Under the pieces are notes generated by a model that had not been told where the DNA came from, did not search any database, and was given only the letters and a program-made list of their open reading frames with translations. From Cyclobacteriaceae bacterium (GTDB lineage: Bacteria > Bacteroidota > Bacteroidia > Cytophagales > Cyclobacteriaceae): 5,839 bases of DNA. Position 1 is the first letter of the stretch, and the number at the start of each line of letters is the position of its first letter. Location of the stretch: the NCBI GenBank assembly GCA_025455445.1, contig JALOMN010000286.1, positions 1-5,839 of the forward strand. Reading direction: 5' to 3'. The translations under genes were made by a program, and so were the position numbers. This document shows, piece by piece, positions 1-5,269 of the stretch.

Positions 1-923
1 AGTAATTCGAGAATAAGCACCCGCGTATCTAATTCCACCTGTTTGCCAAAATCGATGAGCTTGCCATCTAAACCATAGCGTGAGGCACGCCATTTATTTT
101 CATTGATGAGCGCTCGTGTGTACATAATAAAACTCATGTTCTGCAACCGCAGTTTATACAACTTCACCACCAACGCCTGAAATACTGCGGTGATCGCAAT
201 GGTTTCTTCTACGCGCATGGGCACATCACAAATTCTAAATTCAATGGTGTCAAAAAACGGGTGTACGCGCACATCCCACCAGATTTTCTTCGCATTATCA
301 ATGCAATTGGTTTTGATAAGTAGATTCACATAATTTTTAAAATCATCCCAACTTTCAAACCGATCAGGTATACCTGTGCGCGGAAATTTATCAAACACTT
401 TTGTGCGAAACGATTTAAAACCTGTATTCCGTCCTTCCCAAAAAGGCGAATTGCATGAAAGCGCATATACGTGCGGCAAGAAATAACGCACGGTATTCAT
501 AATGTGAATAGCCATGTTCTTATCTGCAATACCGACATGCACGTGCAAACCAAAAATCAGATTTGAGCGTGCTGCTTCCTGCATCTCCTGCACGATTTCA
601 TCATAGCGTGGATTCGGTGTTATCAACTGCTTGCTCCAATGTGAAAAAGGGTGAGTACCTGAAGCACCTATTCGCAGATTCAATGAACTGGCTACATCGG
701 CAACCACACGCCTCAGTTTCCTGATTTCATTATAAGCCTCACCTACATCTTTACAAATACTGGTGCCTACTTCAACCACTGCCTGATGCATTTCTGCTTT
801 TACACTATCGTTAATGACGTGCGAGGCAATCTCAACAATTTTCTGATCGTGGGAGGTGAGTTCACGGGTATTGGGATCTATCACCATGTATTCTTCTTCA
901 ACCCCCAGCGTAAATTTTTCCAT
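1..923 (-). CDS. Carboxylate-amine ligase, GCS2/YbdK family (C-terminus cut by window edge)
   Basis: A continuous reading frame of 307 codons starts at ATG (921-923) and is still open at base 1; the family is usually about 370-400 residues, so the C-terminal end is missing. The N-terminus reads MEKFTLGVEEEYMVID, the acidic GVEEE opening typical of glutamate-cysteine ligase family 2. Further family hallmarks in order are RIGASGTHPFSHW, GLHVHVGI, a CNSPFWEGRNTGFKSFR-like stretch, WWDVRVHPFFDTIEFRICD and NENKWRASRYGLDG. Known members such as E. coli YbdK have weak ATP-dependent glutamate-cysteine ligase activity in vitro, and their true substrates are mostly unknown; they are cytosolic. It is the last visible gene of the minus-strand operon, 23 bp after the ATP-grasp gene, with no clear Shine-Dalgarno motif. 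The family call is firm; the substrate is not known. Pairing with an ATP-grasp enzyme argues for a role in amide bond formation on a metabolite or peptide rather than routine glutathione synthesis (inference). Confidence 0.93.
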   Translation of the reverse strand, partial: MEKFTLGVEEEYMVIDPNTRELTSHDQKIVEIASHVINDSVKAEMHQAVVEVGTSICKDVGEAYNEIRKLRRVVADVASSLNLRIGASGTHPFSHWSKQLITPNPRYDEIVQEMQEAARSNLIFGLHVHVGIADKNMAIHIMNTVRYFLPHVYALSCNSPFWEGRNTGFKSFRTKVFDKFPRTGIPDRFESWDDFKNYVNLLIKTNCIDNAKKIWWDVRVHPFFDTIEFRICDVPMRVEETIAITAVFQALVVKLYKLRLQNMSFIMYTRALINENKWRASRYGLDGKLIDFGKQVELDTRVLILEL

Positions 924-946
924 AGACTATTTGATTATGGCAGCGA

Positions 947-1969
947 TTACTTTTTAGTTGTTTTAGAGGCAGGTGCTTTTTTTACTTCTTTCTTAGCAGG
1001 TGCAGCAGCCTTATTGCTCTTTTCTTCTTTTGCGACCGCTGAAGTGACGAAAGTGCCCCAGGTTAGATTATCTTTTCCTGGCTGTTGTGCCTGTGCTCTT
1101 TCAACCGCCATTTTTGCGGAATGCTCTACTACCCAATCAAAATTTTCCTGACCTACTGAATGTACATCAGCATCTGGCGCAGGGTTACAGAAGTCGATCG
1201 CATAAGGCACTCCATTGCGCACAGCCATCTCCACGGTATTGAAATCATAACCTAGCGCATGGCACAGCGTGAGTACATGGTCATGAATTGTTTTAAGTAA
1301 TTTTTCGGATGCGGCTCCGCGCGCACTTTGATAGCGCAAATGATGCGGGTTGCGTGGTTCATATTGCATGATGCGCACATACTTACCGCCCAGGCAATAG
1401 CAACGGAAATAATCTTCAAAGATGATTTCTTCCTGCAACATCATCACCAACTGACCTGTTTCACTATATGACCTGAAGAAATCGTCCTGATTATTCAGTT
1501 TATATACACTCTTCCAACCGCCCCCTGCATGCGGCTTCATGTATGCTGGCCAGCCAATGTGTTCAAAAATCTTTTCCCAGCTTAAAGGAAACTGCAGATT
1601 ACTAAATGAAGCTTCACCCGTATCGGTGGGGCGTTCATGAGAAGGGAGTAATACAGTTTTTGGTACCGGCACACCTAGCTTAACTGCAAGCGCATTATTA
1701 AAAAACTTTTCGTCTGCACTCCACCAGAATGGGTTGTTAATAACCGCAGTACCCGATATGGCAGCGTTTTTCAGATAGGCTCTGTAAAACGGCACATCTT
1801 GCGAAATGCGGTCAATAATCACCGCGTAATCAGTGGGCTCACCTTGCTGCACCATATCCACCAGCACATGCTCTGCCTTTATATTACTCAACCCCATCTT
1901 ATTAATTCGCTCCACAAAGGCCTCCGGAAACGTGCGTTCCATACCATGTAATACTCCTATCTTTTTCAT
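947..1969 (-). CDS. ATP-grasp family ligase with Lys/Ala-rich C-terminal tail
   Basis: A 340-residue protein starting MKKIGVLHGMERTFPEAF. I chose the ATG at 1967-1969; an in-frame ATG seven codons upstream (1988-1990) would overlap the preceding gene by 11 bp and add residues that do not look conserved. Residues about 1-85 form a pre-ATP-grasp-like domain. A possible ATP-binding lysine (K145 in AYMKPHAGGGWKSV) precedes a glycine-rich loop, followed by LQEEII around residue 180 and a probable metal-binding AIDFCNPAPDAD around 257-268. This order matches ATP-grasp enzymes, which activate a carboxylate as an acylphosphate and join it to an amine. The last 30 or so residues (about 311-340) are almost only Lys, Ala, Pro, Glu, Ser and Thr, a basic disordered tail absent from the catalytic fold. 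It lies 10 bp after the S33 hydrolase gene and 23 bp before the GCS2 gene. The family is well supported; the substrate is unknown, with an amino acid or short peptide the likeliest choice by family. Confidence 0.9.
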   Translation of the reverse strand: MKKIGVLHGMERTFPEAFVERINKMGLSNIKAEHVLVDMVQQGEPTDYAVIIDRISQDVPFYRAYLKNAAISGTAVINNPFWWSADEKFFNNALAVKLGVPVPKTVLLPSHERPTDTGEASFSNLQFPLSWEKIFEHIGWPAYMKPHAGGGWKSVYKLNNQDDFFRSYSETGQLVMMLQEEIIFEDYFRCYCLGGKYVRIMQYEPRNPHHLRYQSARGAASEKLLKTIHDHVLTLCHALGYDFNTVEMAVRNGVPYAIDFCNPAPDADVHSVGQENFDWVVEHSAKMAVERAQAQQPGKDNLTWGTFVTSAVAKEEKSNKAAAPAKKEVKKAPASKTTKK

Positions 1970-1979
1970 TGGATAAAAT

Positions 1980-2993
1980 TTATAGTTCAAAAATCTGTTT
2001 TAGTTCAATGTAATAATACTTGTGTGAATTAAGGCATTTTATTGTTAAAGTTTGCCATCTGAGCACATGAGAATTTAGAGAACAAATTCCTTCTATAATG
2101 GTCTTTTCAAACTTTGCAGTCTCGGTCATATTGGGGCTATGTGCTGAATTGGTAAACCAGAAGAATTTTTTCTCCGGAGAAATCAGCTTTTGATAATAGG
2201 CTACGGCAAGTGAAAAATGAGTCTGGTAATCGTGGCTGCCAATCAGAAAATAGACGGGGCAATCCAATTGCGGGGCTAATGAAATAAAATTGGTTTGACA
2301 GGCCTCGTTGTATAAATTGAGCCAGGTAGAAGCCCAACTTTCAACCTTGTCTTTTGTGGGGGCTGGTGACCCTTGCAGTTTACTAATCCATTTTCTATGA
2401 TAGTATAGTTGAACTCCATTTTTAAACGGAATTTCCACCTGTGCCAATTCTTGCTGTGCCTCTTTGTTATTTTCCTCAATCGCCTTTTGTTGCATAGCCT
2501 TTAAAGAAAGGCTTTCACTTTCCAATTGATTGATCATCGGGCTCAAAGCAAAATATCCATTTAGCAAATCTGGTCTGCGTGCGGCTACACGCAAGCCTAA
2601 ATAGCCTCCCCACGAATGACCAATCAAATAAATTTTCTGCTGCGAAAATTTTTTCTGAAGATGGCTAATTACTTCGATGGCATCATTAATAAATATTTCA
2701 ACGGTTAGCGGCTTATTAGATTTATTGAGTTCAGCGGTTTTTCCGCTTTCGCGCTGATCCCAAAGCACTACTATAAAATGTTGCCTGAGTTGCTTGGTAA
2801 ACTTATCTGCATAGCTGATTACTGAATTACCCGGACCACCATGAATAAAAAGTAAAACCGGTGCTTTTTCACTCGGACCACTATACTGAATCCATTGTTT
2901 GATACCCCCTGCTTCAATGGCTTCTCCGCCTTGTATAGATGCTGAGGCATTTAATGTAACTAAAAAGTAGATGGCTGCCAGGGTTAGCCGCAT
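1980..2993 (-). CDS. Exported alpha/beta hydrolase, S33 prolyl aminopeptidase-like
   Basis: A 337-residue protein. The first 19 or so residues (MRLTLAAIYFLVTLNASAS) look like a Sec signal peptide with an ASA-type cleavage site, so it probably acts in the periplasm. The alpha/beta-hydrolase core shows the oxyanion-hole motif HGGPG (51-55), DQRESGKT (79-86, compare DQRGxGxS in proline iminopeptidases), the nucleophile elbow GHSWGG (Ser127), a likely acid Asp255 in GSHDY and His285 in TNSAHSP. HGGPG plus DQR is characteristic of the S33 peptidase/prolyl aminopeptidase group, though many members are esterases or lactonases, so the substrate is open. It starts 4 bp after the upstream esterase stop, with no clear ribosome site, suggesting translational coupling. 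The final 35 or so residues, after KTIIEG (297-302), read as an odd Leu/Tyr/Lys-rich extension from A/T-rich DNA and may reflect a lost or shifted stop. Confidence 0.88.
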   Translation of the reverse strand: MRLTLAAIYFLVTLNASASIQGGEAIEAGGIKQWIQYSGPSEKAPVLLFIHGGPGNSVISYADKFTKQLRQHFIVVLWDQRESGKTAELNKSNKPLTVEIFINDAIEVISHLQKKFSQQKIYLIGHSWGGYLGLRVAARRPDLLNGYFALSPMINQLESESLSLKAMQQKAIEENNKEAQQELAQVEIPFKNGVQLYYHRKWISKLQGSPAPTKDKVESWASTWLNLYNEACQTNFISLAPQLDCPVYFLIGSHDYQTHFSLAVAYYQKLISPEKKFFWFTNSAHSPNMTETAKFEKTIIEGICSLNSHVLRWQTLTIKCLNSHKYYYIELKQIFEL

Positions 2994-2997
2994 GCCC

Positions 2998-3708
2998 TTA
3001 TCGTATCAATGACAGGTAATGTGGAAACATCTCTTTCCATACAGGCCAATCGTGATTTGCATTATGCCTTACGTCAAGCCAATGATTGATTCCCTTGTTG
3101 CGCAAAATTTCAGCCATGCGTTCGTTGGCATTCCAACACATGTCTTGCGTACCTGTGCCAAGCACCACAAACATGTCGTAGAAAAAATCGTTATGCGCAT
3201 TGGGTAAATAATCCATCGGGTTATTGAAATACACGTTGTCATCATAATAACCATCCATCTGATCGCGGATGTCAAAAGCTGCACCCATATTGAATACATA
3301 CTTCACCACCTCAGGATGCCTGAAAGCAAAATTAGTCGCATGATATCCACCAAAACTGCATCCGGCTGTGGCTACACGACCCACACCAGTTTCGCGCTGC
3401 GCCAATGGCACCAGTTCGTGCAATAACATTTGATCATACCAGATATGATTTTTTACCCGATCAGCCGGATGTATTCCCCTGTTATACCAGCTCATTTCAT
3501 CAATACCATCCGGACAATAAATTTTTATCAGCCCTTCATCCAAAAACCAGTTTACGCTATCAATAAGCTTGAAATCTTTGTTCTCGTAAAAATGCCCCAT
3601 GGAAGTAGGAAATAGAATGACCGGATATCCGCGCGTGCCAAAGGCAAGCACTTCTATATCTCGACTTAGGCGGGGTGAGTACCATCTATGATAATGTTCG
3701 TGTGGCAT
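2998..3708 (-). CDS. Putative esterase, alpha/beta hydrolase (PF00756-like)
   Basis: A 236-residue protein starting MPHEHYHRWYSPRLSRDIEV, without a signal peptide, so cytoplasmic. The nucleophile elbow is GCSFGG (Ser118). A likely acid is Asp189 in LGTGTQDM and the catalytic His is probably His219 in NHDWPVW, the HDWxxW ending seen in many proteins of the putative-esterase (esterase D/Fes-like) family. The size fits a minimal single-domain member. It is the first gene of the minus-strand operon and diverges from a second esterase across a 102-bp gap. Members hydrolyse S-formylglutathione, siderophore esters, acyl groups or feruloyl esters, so the family gives no single substrate. Given co-transcription with two carboxylate-amine ligases, it may hydrolyse or transfer an acyl group on their product (inference). 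Confidence 0.88.
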   Translation of the reverse strand: MPHEHYHRWYSPRLSRDIEVLAFGTRGYPVILFPTSMGHFYENKDFKLIDSVNWFLDEGLIKIYCPDGIDEMSWYNRGIHPADRVKNHIWYDQMLLHELVPLAQRETGVGRVATAGCSFGGYHATNFAFRHPEVVKYVFNMGAAFDIRDQMDGYYDDNVYFNNPMDYLPNAHNDFFYDMFVVLGTGTQDMCWNANERMAEILRNKGINHWLDVRHNANHDWPVWKEMFPHYLSLIR

Positions 3709-3810
3709 GTGATTTTAGATTATAGTAAACTTCTATTTTTGCATCTTTGCGTGAAAAATCGGAATAAACCTTCTTATTGCACTATCAATTAACAAAAAAA
3801 TTATTTCTCA
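3709..3810. other. Divergent intergenic region between two esterase genes
   Basis: This A/T-rich 102-bp gap is the only intergenic space in the window able to hold promoters for both divergent transcription units. On the plus strand it contains a TAnnTTTG match (listed separately). No equivalent TAnnTTTG element was found facing the minus-strand operon. No RNA gene or clear inverted-repeat operator was seen. Confidence 0.6.
3734..3741 (+). promoter_or_regulatory. Candidate Bacteroidota -7 promoter element (TATTTTTG)
   Basis: The octamer TATTTTTG exactly matches the Bacteroidota -7 consensus TAnnTTTG and lies about 70 bp upstream of the TTG start of the plus-strand esterase. No convincing TTTG/TTG -33 element sits at the expected 17-23 bp upstream, so the call rests on the -7 box alone; chance matches are common in A/T-rich DNA. 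Confidence 0.35.
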
Positions 3811-4626
3811 TTGCCTCACACACACCATTATCATATCGAGAAACTGACGGACATTCATTCAAAATTGCTTGAGCGAGATACGATAGTAGAAATTTTCCTT
3901 CCTTTTCAATATGAAAAAACTCAACATAAGTATCCACTGCTGATTTTAAATGACGGGCAGGACAGCAGTGCCATCCATTTGAAAACCACACTGGAGAAAC
4001 TTAAGCAAACAAAAAAAATCAAAGACCTGATTGTAGTTGCCGTGCATGCGGGTGACCGTATGCAGGAATATGGCGTGGCTAGCAGAGAAGATTTTAAAGG
4101 TCGTGGCGCCAGGGCAAAGCAATATTCGAAGTTTATCATGACGGAGCTGATTCCCTATATTCATTATCGTTATCCTATTTCAAAAAATCCGGCTGATAAT
4201 GCGATTGCTGGTTTTTCATTGGGTGGTTTATCGGCTACTGACATTGCGTGGCATCATGCTGATTATTTTGGCAAGGTAGGTGCCTTTAGTGGCTCATTCT
4301 GGTGGCGAAAACGCGATGCCAAAAGCAGGCTTTATTCGGAACACCGCGACCGAATTATGCATAATGTGATTCGCAGCGGCCGATATAAAAAAGGACTGAA
4401 GTTCTGGTTTCAAACCGGACAAAAAGATGAACAAAGCGATCGGAATAAAAATGGCGTGATCGACTCCATTGACGACACTCTTGATCTGATTGTAGAACTT
4501 ACCAAGAAAGGCTACAGACCTTTTCATGATATTCAATACCTGGAACTGGAAGATGGTCAACACAACCTGGAAACCTGGGGTGAAGCATTACCTCACTTTT
4601 TAGAGTGGGCCTTTCCGGATAAATAA
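3811..4626 (+). CDS. Putative esterase, alpha/beta hydrolase with EF-hand-like loop (TTG start)
   Basis: A 271-residue protein. The frame opens after a TAA at 3790-3792 and contains no ATG before codon 84, already inside the fold, so the TTG at 3811 is the best start; it gives MPHTHHYHIEKL. There is no signal peptide, so the protein is probably cytoplasmic. The PF00756-like core includes the LLILNDGQD strand (43-51), KDLIVVAVHAGDRMQEY, the nucleophile elbow GFSLGG (Ser136), the strand LKFWFQTGQKDE (196-207) and a likely catalytic His251 in DGQHNLETW. Between the last two sits DRNKNGVIDSID (210-221), which has the spacing of an EF-hand/dockerin calcium loop (D-x-N-x-N-G-x-I-D-x-x-D). It diverges from the other esterase operon and lies 10 bp before a HAD gene, likely co-transcribed. 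The closest functional relatives would be Fes/IroE-like or acyl esterases; the substrate is unknown. Confidence 0.87.
   Translation: MPHTHHYHIEKLTDIHSKLLERDTIVEIFLPFQYEKTQHKYPLLILNDGQDSSAIHLKTTLEKLKQTKKIKDLIVVAVHAGDRMQEYGVASREDFKGRGARAKQYSKFIMTELIPYIHYRYPISKNPADNAIAGFSLGGLSATDIAWHHADYFGKVGAFSGSFWWRKRDAKSRLYSEHRDRIMHNVIRSGRYKKGLKFWFQTGQKDEQSDRNKNGVIDSIDDTLDLIVELTKKGYRPFHDIQYLELEDGQHNLETWGEALPHFLEWAFPDK
4438..4473 (+). other. EF-hand/dockerin-like calcium loop within the esterase
   Basis: Codons 210-221 encode DRNKNGVIDSID. Ligand positions 1 (D), 3 (N), 5 (N), 9 (D) and 12 (D), Gly at 6 and Ile at 8 all fit the canonical 12-residue calcium loop. It lies where an alpha/beta hydrolase usually places the segment between its acid and its histidine. 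Calcium binding is inferred from the pattern only. Confidence 0.6.
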
Positions 4627-4636
4627 AACCTTACTC

Positions 4637-5254
4637 ATGAACAATACTATCGACACGATCATTTTCGATTTAGGCGCAGTGCTTATTGATTGGAATCCTC
4701 GCCACTTGTATCGCAAGATTTTCAAAACCGAAGAAGAAATTACCTGGTTTCTTGAAAATATCTGCACCCATGAGTGGAATGAAAAACAAGATGCAGGCAG
4801 ACCCTTTGAAGAAGCAACGGAAGAACTCCTTCAAAAATTTCCGGAACATGAATTTGCTATACGCGCCTGGTATGGTCGCTGGCAGGAAACCATGAACGGA
4901 CCCATCCACGGAACGGTAGAAATTCTTAAGCAGATTAAAGATCAAAAGCAGCATCGCCTGTATGCACTTACCAACTGGTCGGAACAAACCTTTCCGTGGG
5001 CACTCGAACAATTTGAATTTCTCCATTGGTTTGAAGGCATCGTAGTTTCCGGGCATGAGAAAACCCGAAAGCCATTTCCGGAATTTTTTCAGATATTATT
5101 TGACCGCTATCAAGTAACTCCAGCAAAAGCTCTTTTTATTGACGACAGTCTGCGAAATATTGACGGTGCCAAAGCAGTAGGCTTGCCCGGCATACATTTT
5201 CAATCACCCGAGCAATTGAGAAAAGAGTTAATCGATCTGAAAATTATTTACTAA
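4637..5254 (+). CDS. HAD superfamily hydrolase, subfamily IA (YihX-like phosphatase)
   Basis: A 205-residue protein whose length fits HAD-IA hydrolases. Motif I is FDLGAVL with nucleophile Asp11; the usual second Asp (DxD) is Gly13, as in E. coli YihX (DLGNV) and in haloacid dehalogenases. Motif II is LTNWS (Thr112), motif III includes Lys145 in RKPFPEFF, and motif IV is LFIDDSLRNIDGA (Asp169, Asp170). The alpha-helical cap fills residues of about 15-90. YihX dephosphorylates alpha-glucose-1-phosphate, and a small sugar-phosphate or phosphometabolite is the likely type of substrate here; 2-haloacid dehalogenase activity is the less likely alternative. It starts 10 bp after the esterase stop, so the two probably share a transcript. 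It converges with rocD with only 15 bp between the stop codons. Confidence 0.9.
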   Translation: MNNTIDTIIFDLGAVLIDWNPRHLYRKIFKTEEEITWFLENICTHEWNEKQDAGRPFEEATEELLQKFPEHEFAIRAWYGRWQETMNGPIHGTVEILKQIKDQKQHRLYALTNWSEQTFPWALEQFEFLHWFEGIVVSGHEKTRKPFPEFFQILFDRYQVTPAKALFIDDSLRNIDGAKAVGLPGIHFQSPEQLRKELIDLKIIY

Positions 5255-5269
5255 CCGAGTGCGTGCTGC

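Noticed and set aside
786..1151. Plus-strand open frame of 121 codons
   Set aside because: It lies antisense across the junction of the GCS2 and ATP-grasp genes, both of which have strong family motifs on the other strand; its own translation resembles no known protein.
2137..2479. Two overlapping minus-strand open frames of about 66 codons in other frames
   Set aside because: They sit inside the S33 hydrolase gene, whose motifs run through the region without interruption; likely out-of-frame shadows.
3719..3724. TATAAT on the minus strand, 10 bp before the esterase ATG
   Set aside because: No -35 partner at proper spacing, too close to the start for a usual leader, and sigma-70-style boxes are not the Bacteroidota norm.
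4670..5056. Minus-strand open frame of 128 codons
   Set aside because: It is antisense to the HAD gene, whose four catalytic motifs are all on the plus strand.
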